NCBI GenBank assembly: GCA_045594705.1
Contig: JAZNZB010000008.1
Coordinates: 1-14,394 of the forward strand
Direction: 5' to 3'
Source: SVQP01 sp045594705
Lineage (GTDB): Bacteria; Bacillota; Clostridia; Oscillospirales; CAG-272
Length of the DNA stretch: 14,394 nucleotides
Shown: in pieces, positions 1-7,271 of the stretch
Position numbering within the stretch: position 1 is the first letter of the stretch
Layout: each line of letters begins with the position of its first letter
The notes under the pieces: model-generated
What the model was told of the DNA's origin: nothing
What the model saw: the letters and a program-made list of their open reading frames with translations, nothing else
The model's database searches: none
Position numbers and translations under genes: made by a program

Positions 1-20
1 AAATAAAAAAGCACTTACTC

Positions 21-302
21 ATGGGGCTGAGGAATAAGCGGAGAAATGGGGATGATTTATCCCCATTTCTGTTAGAATAATAAAACCGTCATATCCATAT
101 AAACAGTTGCAGGGGACGGCGCCCTCGACGTCCCGCCCTACATTAACAAATCTTTTCGCAATGCAATAAGTTCCATGTGCCTGCCCGGGACGTCGAGGGC
201 GCCGTCCCCTGCGATAGGTGTTTTTTTTGCGAGAAAAGCGAGCACGGAGACTGCTCATCAGACAATCCCCGTGCGAAAACTCCGCTTATTCCTCAGCCCC
301 AT
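21..302. repeat. Element A: 282-bp non-coding element with perfect 23-bp inverted ends
   Basis: This fills most of the gap between the window start and the end of fbp; no credible gene lies here. Positions 21-43 and 280-302 are exact reverse complements over 23 bp. Inside are a 12-bp-stem hairpin (42-53 with 59-70, 5-base loop), a nested palindrome with 27-bp arms (109-135 with 186-212), and a small stem (242-247 with 269-274). The right end continues into the palindrome AGCCCCATGGGGCT (295-308), followed by a T-rich stretch. The ends match element B near 11209 at 23 of 27 positions, so this is probably a family of small mobile or MITE-like repeats. No transposase is present. The symmetry is read directly; mobility is inferred. 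Confidence 0.75.
109..212. repeat. Nested long palindrome inside element A
   Basis: Two arms of 27 bp (109-135 and 186-212) are perfect reverse complements around a 50-base spacer. The arms are very GC-rich, with the core GGCGCCCTCGACGTCCC, unlike the AT-richer flanks. GC-rich palindromes of this general style occur between genes in many Clostridia, so this may be a separate REP-like unit inserted in element A. That family link is from memory and not checked. Confidence 0.65.
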
Positions 303-322
303 GGGGCTGCGTTTCTTTTCTC
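295..322 (+). terminator. Terminator-like hairpin at right end of element A
   Basis: A perfect palindrome, AGCCCCATGGGGCT (295-308), is followed on the plus strand by GCGTTTCTTTTCTC. It points out of element A, toward the 3' end of fbp. No plus-strand gene precedes it in the window, so it may simply be part of the repeat. Confidence 0.4.
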
Positions 323-334
323 TGAAATTCGCTT

Positions 335-2284
335 TTACTGTATCACACCCGAGCGGTAGGCCTCCAGCAAAAGCTTGAGGTCCTCCATGCGCTCAAGGAT
401 GCGCTTGCCGTCGTCAGTGTCGCGCACCAGCATGCGGCGACTCATCATTTCAAATACCACGTCGGTAGTAGCCAAGATGTCTTTGTTTTCACGTATGGCA
501 GCCGTTCTGCCCTCAAACGAGCTGTGAGATACCAGTCGCATGCCCTTGGACGAGAAGATCAGCGTATATCCCGCAATGCCCGTGGTATCGTGGTAGGCCT
601 TGCAAAAGCCGCCGTCGATCAGCACGTATCTGCCGTTTGCCTTGATGGGACTCTCCCCCGCTCCCGCGCGCACCGGCACGTGACCGTTGATCATATGCGA
701 CTCGCTCTCGTCAAGTCCGAATTCGTGCAGAATGCGGCAGACCGAATCGTAGTCCTCGATCATGGTATAGTAAGGATTCTTGGGCTCACGCCAGGTTTCT
801 CTGTCCGAGATAAAATACCGCTCAAAGGTAGTCATGCGTGCTCTGCCAAACAGTGGGCTTTGCTTGCCGCACCACAGATAATACATAAAGTCGCGGGCAT
901 CCGCATCGTTTTCATAAAACGCGCGGCGTGCCATCTTATCACAGTAGTCCATGTATCCCTTGCCGGACAGCATGCCGCCCGTGCCCGTGCGTACAAAGTC
1001 AAAGCTGCCGTCCTCCTTCATGGGGATACAGCCGTGAAACAGCAGATTTTTGTTAAAGACCTTATAAAGGCTGCCGTGCTCGTACAAGAATCGCACGTGC
1101 TTTTGCAGCATCACGCTATGACGGAAGGCCTTGCGCAGCGTGCGCATGATCTCAGCCTCAGCCTCGGTCAGACGGTACGGATCGGACGGATCGACCGTGG
1201 GAAAATTGCACTCGTTGAGCAGGTAGACCACGTCGCCCAGACGCACCGTTTTATTCTCATAGTCAATCTTGTCAAGCAGCATGCGATCTGTCATGCCGTA
1301 CTCGGGATGGCGGGAGATCAGCTGCCCCTCCAGCTTGAACATGATGACCGCGATCGCTTCGTGAGCGCGTGAGAGATTGTCCATGCGGTTTTTGACATAA
1401 TACGCGTCGTCGGGATTGCGCGGCAAAAACCAGGTGCTGCCGCGATAGGTCTCCTGGCCGTATTCGATCAGATCACGCAGGCTGATCCCGTACGCATTCT
1501 CAACCATGGCAAGCGTATTGTATTGCAGCGCAAAGTTGAGCACGGTGGCAATGCAGATCTCACTGCCTGCAGCCGCACCCATCCACACGATATCGTGATT
1601 GCCCCACTGCACGTCCACGTGATGGTGCGCGCAAAGCATCTCCATGATACGGTCTGCGTGCGGTCCGCGGTCGTAAATGTCGCCCACCACGTGCAGGCAG
1701 TCCACCGCCATTCTCTTGATCAGGCGGCACAGTGCCTCGATAAATCCGTTTGCCTCTCCCACCTCAATGATGGTGGAAATGATGTGCGTATAGTACGCCT
1801 GCTTATCGTGCTCCTCGCCCGAGGTGTGAAGCAGCTCGTCGACTACGTTGCGGTAGGCATCGGGCAAGGCCTTGCGCACCTTGGAGCGCGTATACTTGGA
1901 GGCCACCGAGCGCGCCACGTCTACAAGGCGATACAGCGTTTTGCTGTACCACTCCACCGTGTTCTCCCCGCGCAAGCGGTATTCCTCGATCTTCTCTGCC
2001 GGGTAATAGATCAGCGTGCAGAACTCGCGCTGCTCCTGCTCGCTCATACTGCTGCCAAAGATATCACGCACCTTTTCACGCACGACACCCGAACAATTAT
2101 TGAGAATGTGCTCAAAGGCCTCGCTCTCGCCGTGCAAATCACTCATAAAATGCTCGGTGCCCTTGGGCAGGTTGGAAATGGCGTTGAGATTGACGATCTC
2201 GGCGCCCACCTTTTGAATATTGGGAAACTCCTTGGACAACAGCTGCAGGATCTTGATCTGATCCGCGGTATATTCTCTCTTCAT
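335..2284 (-). CDS. fbp: Fructose-1,6-bisphosphatase, class III
   Basis: This cytoplasmic enzyme hydrolyses fructose 1,6-bisphosphate to fructose 6-phosphate and phosphate, the committing step of gluconeogenesis. At 649 residues it has the usual length of the Firmicutes class III family, which is unrelated to class I and II enzymes and has a metallophosphatase fold. Visible metal-site motifs are SDLHGE at 48-53, VGDIYDRG at 200-207, GNHD at 228-231, FHGCIPM at 416-422 and INGHVPV at 532-538, followed by DGGFCKAY at 557-564. The set is complete, so it should be active. The start has an AAAGGGA ribosome site upstream and lies 16 bp after the activase stop, making it the last gene of a five-gene minus-strand cluster. 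Its role with the radical enzyme is unclear; it may simply be co-transcribed. Confidence 0.95.
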   Translation of the reverse strand: MKREYTADQIKILQLLSKEFPNIQKVGAEIVNLNAISNLPKGTEHFMSDLHGESEAFEHILNNCSGVVREKVRDIFGSSMSEQEQREFCTLIYYPAEKIEEYRLRGENTVEWYSKTLYRLVDVARSVASKYTRSKVRKALPDAYRNVVDELLHTSGEEHDKQAYYTHIISTIIEVGEANGFIEALCRLIKRMAVDCLHVVGDIYDRGPHADRIMEMLCAHHHVDVQWGNHDIVWMGAAAGSEICIATVLNFALQYNTLAMVENAYGISLRDLIEYGQETYRGSTWFLPRNPDDAYYVKNRMDNLSRAHEAIAVIMFKLEGQLISRHPEYGMTDRMLLDKIDYENKTVRLGDVVYLLNECNFPTVDPSDPYRLTEAEAEIMRTLRKAFRHSVMLQKHVRFLYEHGSLYKVFNKNLLFHGCIPMKEDGSFDFVRTGTGGMLSGKGYMDYCDKMARRAFYENDADARDFMYYLWCGKQSPLFGRARMTTFERYFISDRETWREPKNPYYTMIEDYDSVCRILHEFGLDESESHMINGHVPVRAGAGESPIKANGRYVLIDGGFCKAYHDTTGIAGYTLIFSSKGMRLVSHSSFEGRTAAIRENKDILATTDVVFEMMSRRMLVRDTDDGKRILERMEDLKLLLEAYRSGVIQ

Positions 2285-2300
2285 CTTGTTCCCTTTCTGT

Positions 2301-3185
2301 TTATAAAAATACGGGTACTCCTTGATCTGTCAGAATTTGTGCGGCATACAGAACCTGCTCCTCTGTCGGGATCCACTCGCGCCTTCCGCTATCGGTAAGT
2401 CCCAGCGCAGCTGCCTTGCTGCCTCCCATGGGGTGATAGCGCAAGAGCTGTACGCCCGTGCAATGCGTAAGGGTATGGTACAATTCCGCCACACGCTCAA
2501 AATGCTCCTTATCGGTGGTCAGGCCTGCCACAAGCAGGCAGCGCAAGCGAATGCGCGCACCAAGCAAGTCCAGCCTTGCAAGATTGTGCAGGATCGCATC
2601 CGGCAAGACGCCGGTCAGCTCTCTGTGCTTTTGCGGGTCTGTGTGCTTGATATCGAAATAGAATTCGTCCACGTACGGAGCGACGCGAGCAAGCCGCGCA
2701 GCATCGCACATCCCCGCCGTCTCGACCAGTACGTGCAGGCCTCGCTCACGGAGCAGCTGCAAAAGCTGCTCAATGCCGTCGGCGCAAAGCGGCTCTCCTC
2801 CCGAAAGCGTCACGCCGCCCCCATTTGCGTAAAACACGGTATCCGCACAAACGGCGTCCGCGATCTGTTCGGGAGTCATCTCACGGCCAACCGCAACGCA
2901 TGCCTCGGTCGGACAGATCTTGGCGCACGCGCCGCAGCCCACGCACAATTCTACCTTACGGTAGCGGTCGGATTGTGTCAGGATCTGCGCACCCGCAGGA
3001 CAAATCTCCACGCATGCGCCGCATCCTGCACACAGGGCGGTATGCAGCATGAATTCCGACTCAAATTTCTGCGTTTCGGGATTATGACACCAAACACACC
3101 GCAAGGGGCATCCCTTGAAAAACACGGTGGTGCGCAGCCCCGGACCGTCATGCGTGCAAAACCTCTGAATATCGGCAACAATCAT
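2301..3185 (-). CDS. Glycyl radical enzyme activating protein (radical SAM)
   Basis: This radical SAM activase would abstract hydrogen from the glycine of the adjacent glycyl radical enzyme, using S-adenosylmethionine and a 4Fe-4S cluster. The start at 3185 gives 294 residues beginning MIVADIQRF; a longer in-frame start at 3269 lies deep inside the upstream gene and was rejected. The SAM cluster motif CxxxCxxC is at C26, C30 and C33. Two ferredoxin-type sets follow: C52, C55, C58, C62 and C81, C84, C87, C91. SGGEP lies near 128-132 and DIKHTD near 178-183. The ferredoxin insert is typical of activases for dehydratase, decarboxylase and lyase types, whereas the pyruvate formate-lyase activase lacks it. 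The ATG overlaps the upstream TGA as ATGA, so translation is probably coupled and the pair works together. Confidence 0.93.
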   Translation of the reverse strand: MIVADIQRFCTHDGPGLRTTVFFKGCPLRCVWCHNPETQKFESEFMLHTALCAGCGACVEICPAGAQILTQSDRYRKVELCVGCGACAKICPTEACVAVGREMTPEQIADAVCADTVFYANGGGVTLSGGEPLCADGIEQLLQLLRERGLHVLVETAGMCDAARLARVAPYVDEFYFDIKHTDPQKHRELTGVLPDAILHNLARLDLLGARIRLRCLLVAGLTTDKEHFERVAELYHTLTHCTGVQLLRYHPMGGSKAAALGLTDSGRREWIPTEEQVLYAAQILTDQGVPVFL

Positions 3186-5335
3186 GCCTGCTCCTCGGGC
3201 ACGTACCCCGCACGCTCCAGCACCATGCGCTGCCATGCATCGTCCAACGTGACGAATCTTGCATTCCACCCCGACACGCGTACCGAAAGCGTCTTGTACT
3301 GCTCGGGGTGCTCACGCGCGTCAAGTAAAGTCTGCACGTCCAGCACGTCCACCTGCATAAAGTAGCCGCCCAGGGCACAGAAGCCCTGCATCAGACCCTC
3401 CAGTGCGCAAAGTCCGTTCTCGCCTTCCAGAGTGCCCGGATACATTTTGATATCCAAAGCCGCTCCCGTGGTCATGCGGGAAAGGTCGGCTGCGCAATAG
3501 GAGCGCACGGTCGCGGTCGCGCCCGCGGTATCCGTGCCCGGCGTGGGCGAGGTATTGCCCGCCAGGATCTCGCCGCGACGGTAGCCGTGCGGCACGGCGG
3601 TACGGTGCACCATCCACTCAATCTGCCGGCCAAAGGTGCTGATCCCGGGCGGGAAGGCGATGGGATAGCCCTTGGCATACTTGGCGCAAGCGTCCGCAAA
3701 TGCGTCCACCGCCCAAGCATAGTAGGCGTCGGCTGCCGCGTCCCCGTTACCGTAGTGCGGCAATTTATGCTTTGCATACAGGGCCAGCTGCTCCTGCCCG
3801 TTCCAGTCGTTACGCAAGATCTCACAGAGCGCGGAAACGCTCATTCTTTTTTCAATAAAGCACAAATGGTCAATGGCGCAAAGCGCGTTTGCCACGTCAC
3901 CCACGCCGCCCATATGCGGAGAGATCACCACGTAAGGCGTGCCTCCCTCCAGGTATCCGCGTCCGCTCTCGGCACAGCCGTGCTCAAACAGATCGATCAT
4001 GGGTGTGGGGAATGCAGGACGGAAGACGTCACTTCCCTCTCGCCACGCAGGCACGGTGCCCGAAAGCACGCTCTCGCAGGTTCCCTCAATATGCTGCTTC
4101 ATGCGCTCGGCATAAGCCGCCTTGAGCGCATCCATGTCGGCAAAATCCGCAAGCTCCCCATCGGCCACGTGCAAAACACCCTGCAAAAGCAGGTGCAAAA
4201 AGTCCATGGGCATATAGGAAAAATAGGTCTTGCCGGGAATCTGCACTTCCCAGCAGCCGTCGTTTGCAAAATCATAGATATCCGTCTCGGGATACCCCTG
4301 TGCACGAAGTGCGGCATAGACGGTATCTTCATTGTACACCGCCACCACGCCACCGCCATGACGCATCACGCGTGCAAGCAGGCGCAAGAAGTCCTTGGGC
4401 GTTTTTTTGTTGAGTCGGACAGAGATGGGGAAATCCGAAATGCCCAGCTCCTCCACGACCTCAAGGCAGAGATAACTGACTTCATTCGTCACGTCGCAGC
4501 CGTCCGCATCCGTACCGCCCAGCACGATATTCTGATAGTGCTGCGCGTCACCCGAGCCGCGTGCGGTATCGGTCTCGATCCACTCACAACCCTTGATAAA
4601 CATGGATGCCAGTACCTCGCGCGCCTCATCCATCGTAATCTTACCATCGGCAAGATCGCGTTTCAGATATGGTCCGAGCAAGCGATCAATGCAGCCGATG
4701 CCCGGCCAGTTGCCGCCCAGGCGCAGAAAAGCAAACCCGAACCAAAGGCTTTGCACCGCCTCGGTAAAGCTCTTTGCAGGATACAGCGGGACGCGCAAAA
4801 GCAGCTCGTGCAGCTGCGGGTACTTCTCTTTTGTCGCCTCCAAGTAGCGGGCGTGCCAGACCTGCATGGCATCCAGCGTGGCAAGCAGGGCGGTATGGCG
4901 CATCATGGCGACCTTGTCAAAGCTCTCGGTGGAAAGATTGGCAATGCGCTCGCGCATGCCCAAAATTCCTTCGCGCACAAGCACACCGAAATCCACGGTC
5001 AGATGGCTGACACTCGGCCAGAATACCCGCCCGTCGCGTGCCGCGGGATACTGATGGCGAATGCCCGCACCCAGCGTTGCCGCACCGCAAATGCGCTCCC
5101 CTTCACAAATGCGCAAGGGGCACTCGCGCACAAGCACGTCAAGCGAAGCGGTATATTTTTGGTGGTCGTTGAGAGCATCCCAGTTTTCCACACAATCCAC
5201 GTGCACGAACGGATAAAGAGCGGTCTCGGTGCCGTACTTACCCTGCAGGGATTCCATGGCAAATTTGCGCGTTGCCTCGCAAAGCCGCACGGGTCTGCCC
5301 TCTTTATATGCTGACGGGAAAATATACGTACTCAT
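3182..5335 (-). CDS. Glycyl radical enzyme of unassigned substrate class
   Basis: This is a 717-residue member of the pyruvate formate-lyase/glycyl radical superfamily. The C-terminal radical loop reads RVSGWNARF, with the radical glycine at G689. The thiyl cysteine is C361 in DGCWEV, with E363 completing a CxE pair as in dehydratases and decarboxylases, not the CC of pyruvate formate-lyase. Other family landmarks are HLTVDF at 111-116, GCIDRLLGPY near 214-223, LGGTDADG near 272-279 and SPTPGTD at 596-602. The middle residue of the CxE motif is tryptophan, unlike the GCVEP I recall for choline lyase, hydroxyproline dehydratase and hydroxyphenylacetate decarboxylase. The protein is shorter than most of those. 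The start at 5335 is chosen because it follows the VOC stop by one base; an upstream start at 5380 would overlap that gene. The substrate cannot be read from sequence; it is probably an uncharacterised lyase or dehydratase. Confidence 0.9.
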   Translation of the reverse strand: MSTYIFPSAYKEGRPVRLCEATRKFAMESLQGKYGTETALYPFVHVDCVENWDALNDHQKYTASLDVLVRECPLRICEGERICGAATLGAGIRHQYPAARDGRVFWPSVSHLTVDFGVLVREGILGMRERIANLSTESFDKVAMMRHTALLATLDAMQVWHARYLEATKEKYPQLHELLLRVPLYPAKSFTEAVQSLWFGFAFLRLGGNWPGIGCIDRLLGPYLKRDLADGKITMDEAREVLASMFIKGCEWIETDTARGSGDAQHYQNIVLGGTDADGCDVTNEVSYLCLEVVEELGISDFPISVRLNKKTPKDFLRLLARVMRHGGGVVAVYNEDTVYAALRAQGYPETDIYDFANDGCWEVQIPGKTYFSYMPMDFLHLLLQGVLHVADGELADFADMDALKAAYAERMKQHIEGTCESVLSGTVPAWREGSDVFRPAFPTPMIDLFEHGCAESGRGYLEGGTPYVVISPHMGGVGDVANALCAIDHLCFIEKRMSVSALCEILRNDWNGQEQLALYAKHKLPHYGNGDAAADAYYAWAVDAFADACAKYAKGYPIAFPPGISTFGRQIEWMVHRTAVPHGYRRGEILAGNTSPTPGTDTAGATATVRSYCAADLSRMTTGAALDIKMYPGTLEGENGLCALEGLMQGFCALGGYFMQVDVLDVQTLLDAREHPEQYKTLSVRVSGWNARFVTLDDAWQRMVLERAGYVPEEQA

Positions 5336-5336
5336 A

Positions 5337-5753
5337 TCAGATCTTTTTGACGATTTGCTTGATAAATTCAATGACTTCACCGTCAGGACCGTATACGAAC
5401 GCGATCTGAATGGTGATCTTTCTCGGATGTGAATCCAGGTCCATCACGGTCACGGGAGTGTGAAGCGCAGCACCTGCGGCAAGTGCCGTTTCCAATGCGC
5501 CCTGTACGTTTTCCACGCGCAGCGCAAAATGCTGCCAGCGTCCCTCTGCGGGATACTGCGCACCCGGCTTTGCGAACAGCTCAAGCAGACTGCCGTCGCC
5601 CGTGTCAAGCAGCGCGATGCGGGAGTCTCCCTCGCCCCACGCGGTGTACACAGTCATTCCTAATTTTTGATAAAACGCCAACGACTTATCAAAATCCGAG
5701 GCGTACAGAGACATGTGGTGAAAGCCCATGCCCTTGATGATCTCATTTGCCAT
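5337..5753 (-). CDS. VOC superfamily (glyoxalase/bleomycin-resistance fold) protein
   Basis: This 138-residue protein has the paired beta-alpha-beta-beta-beta modules of the vicinal oxygen chelate fold. The first module carries HHMSLYASDFDKSLAFY (12-28), close to the family consensus. Likely metal ligands are H13, E58, H75 and E129 in GEVIEF, so it probably binds a divalent metal. Family members include glyoxalase I, epimerases, dioxygenases and thiol transferases, and sequence alone does not choose between them. It starts 11 bp after the serine hydrolase stop, with AAAGGAG as ribosome site, and stops one base before the glycyl radical enzyme start. That placement suggests a step on a substrate or reactive product of the radical enzyme, for example an aldehyde or epimerisable intermediate; this is inference. 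Confidence 0.85.
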   Translation of the reverse strand: MANEIIKGMGFHHMSLYASDFDKSLAFYQKLGMTVYTAWGEGDSRIALLDTGDGSLLELFAKPGAQYPAEGRWQHFALRVENVQGALETALAAGAALHTPVTVMDLDSHPRKITIQIAFVYGPDGEVIEFIKQIVKKI

Positions 5754-5764
5754 AACGATCTCCT

Positions 5765-6913
5765 TTACTCCTCAAAGGATGCATACACATCCTGTTCAAA
5801 CAAAAACGATGTCACCGCTCCCGCGCCGCCGTCGTAGCAGGAATTTTTCATATAAATTGCCGTGATCCTGTTTTCGGGGTCACTCCAGTAGTGCGTGCCG
5901 TATGCACCGCTCCAGCCAAAGCAGCCCTTGGGCATCTGATAGCCATCCGCCGAGATCACGCGCACGCCAAGTCCCCACTGTATGGGAGGCGGCATGATCT
6001 GATCGGTCACCTGCACGGTTGCCATTTTTTTCACCGATGCTTCGGACAGAATGCGCACGCCGTTCAAAGCGCCGCCGTGCGTCAGCATCTCGCCGAACTT
6101 GACGTAATCGTCAAGCGTTGCGGCAAGCCCCGCACCGCCACAGTACTGCGTGTTGGGAATGCCTTCAAAAATGGTATCAAGTGACATGGGCACTGCAAAG
6201 CCACCCTGCTGTTCGGTAAAATTGTGCATAGCGATCATACGCGCCTTCTGGTCGTCGCTCAGATCAAAGGTGGTATCCTTCATGCCAAGCGGAGCAAACA
6301 GATATTTGTCAAGATACTCGTTATAAGCCATGCCGGAGGTAATCTCAATGATGCGTGCCACGGCCACGAACGCGGCCACGGGGCTATACCATTGCGCAGT
6401 GTAGGGTTCAAACGCCAGCATCTTATCCGACAGCCACTCCATCACACCCGCAGGAGTTTTGGCAAGCTCGGCAGGCATGGTCGCCCATGCGTGATCGCCA
6501 ACCTCCATCGTGCCAAGGCCGCTTGTGTGCGAAAGCAAATGCTTGACGGTGATGCGCGTCTGTGCATCTTTATCATAAACGGGCTGACCGTTCTCCATGT
6601 GTCCGATCTTCATCTCGGCATACGCGGGGATGTACTTGCAAAGCTCGTCGTCAATCGAGAGCAGCCCCTGCTCCTGGGCAATCAGCGCGGCCACAGCCGT
6701 GATCGGCTTGGTCATGGAGGCAAGACGGTACATGGCGTCGGCACGCAGCGGCTCCTTATCGGTCGCGTTCTGATATCCGTAGGTTTTGTTCAACAGCACC
6801 TTGCCGTCCTGTACCACGCAAAGTGCTGCACCGCCCACACGGCCGCTGTCAATATCGGCCTGTACGCGGGCGTCCACCAGCGCATTGAGTTTTTCTGTAT
6901 TCAAATATCTCAT
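5765..6913 (-). CDS. Serine hydrolase of the beta-lactamase/penicillin-binding fold (class C-like, esterase-type)
   Basis: This 382-residue protein has the SxxK motif at S66-M-T-K69, in LASMTKPITA, which supplies the acylating serine and lysine. LLSHTSGLG at 126-134 is typical of the family. The second catalytic motif, usually YxN, reads Y176-S-P178. The third region, usually KTG or HxG, may correspond to GWSGAYGTHYW at 333-343. No signal peptide is seen (MRYLNTEKLN), so it is probably cytoplasmic and more likely an esterase or amidase than a resistance beta-lactamase. The start at 6913 follows an AAAGGA ribosome site; a further upstream start at 6991 would run through element C and was rejected. 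It is the first gene of the five-gene minus-strand cluster. No clear promoter lies directly upstream; element C begins 19 bp before the start. Confidence 0.88.
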   Translation of the reverse strand: MRYLNTEKLNALVDARVQADIDSGRVGGAALCVVQDGKVLLNKTYGYQNATDKEPLRADAMYRLASMTKPITAVAALIAQEQGLLSIDDELCKYIPAYAEMKIGHMENGQPVYDKDAQTRITVKHLLSHTSGLGTMEVGDHAWATMPAELAKTPAGVMEWLSDKMLAFEPYTAQWYSPVAAFVAVARIIEITSGMAYNEYLDKYLFAPLGMKDTTFDLSDDQKARMIAMHNFTEQQGGFAVPMSLDTIFEGIPNTQYCGGAGLAATLDDYVKFGEMLTHGGALNGVRILSEASVKKMATVQVTDQIMPPPIQWGLGVRVISADGYQMPKGCFGWSGAYGTHYWSDPENRITAIYMKNSCYDGGAGAVTSFLFEQDVYASFEE

Positions 6914-6932
6914 CACAAAAAATCCTTTCTTT

Positions 6933-7210
6933 AGCCGAACGGGAGTCGAACCAAGTTGGTTTTGACGGGCAGATTTGTCCGATCCCTTCATCTTTTCCCT
7001 TGGACATATTGCCTATATGCCCTGCGGGAAAAGCTTTTGGGATCGAAAAAATCTGCTGCGTCAAAACTGCTCGCACCCGAGGGCTGATACATTTTTGATA
7101 GATTTTGGTGTGATTTTGCGCAGCAAGATACAAATCTTGCAAGCAAAAGCACGCCGAAAGATGCGAAAATGAATCGCCCTCGGGCAATTCGGTTCGGCTC
7201 CCGTTCGGCT
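6933..7210. repeat. Element C: 278-bp double-hairpin element with inverted ends
   Basis: The ends at 6933-6952 and 7191-7210 are reverse complements at 19 of 20 positions. The interior folds into two long imperfect hairpins. Hairpin I (6960-7066) has stems 6960-6967/7059-7066, 6969-6976/7049-7056, 6980-6986/7039-7045, 6992-6999/7026-7033 and 7002-7009/7015-7022 (7 of 8 paired). Hairpin II (7076-7184) has stems 7076-7084/7176-7184, 7107-7112/7150-7155 (one G-U pair), 7114-7119/7143-7148 and 7123-7129/7134-7140. The element fills the gap between the lipoprotein and serine hydrolase genes and holds no credible gene. It may be a MITE-like insertion or a structured RNA in the 5' leader of the downstream cluster. 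Confidence 0.7.
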
Positions 7211-7218
7211 AAGCAATC

Positions 7219-7248
7219 AAGGGATGTCGCACGGGTGCGACAGCCCTT
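7219..7248. terminator. Perfect hairpin downstream of the lipoprotein gene
   Basis: AAGGG (7219-7223) pairs with CCCTT (7244-7248) and TGTCGCAC (7225-7232) pairs with GTGCGACA (7235-7242), around a GG turn. It lies 23 bp past the stop of the solute-binding protein. No T-run follows on either strand, so it may be an mRNA 3' stabiliser or part of element C rather than a classic intrinsic terminator. Confidence 0.45.
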
Positions 7249-7271
7249 GCGGAACTGTTTATTCGGTTGGT

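Noticed and set aside
11..20. 10-base word shared between the left edge of element A and element D (near 13108-13117)
   Set aside because: Many 10-base matches are expected by chance in 14 kb over both strands, and the flanking bases do not extend the match.
524..3365. Three plus-strand reading frames opposite fbp and the activase
   Set aside because: Fbp and activase motifs on the minus strand are unambiguous; the opposite frames are compositional shadows.
3587..5314. Long plus-strand reading frame (575 codons) opposite the radical enzyme gene
   Set aside because: It is antisense to a gene with clear catalytic motifs, shows no domain of its own, has a His/Gln/Val-rich shadow composition, and has no ribosome site I could support.
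3182..5335. B12-independent propanediol dehydratase working with fucose catabolism
   Set aside because: The enzyme is much shorter than the propanediol and glycerol dehydratases, its cysteine loop differs, fucI is 8 kb away on the other strand, and no propanediol genes are visible.
6933..6970. tRNA gene at the edge of element C
   Set aside because: Only the T-arm-like word is present; no acceptor, D or anticodon arms can be paired around it.
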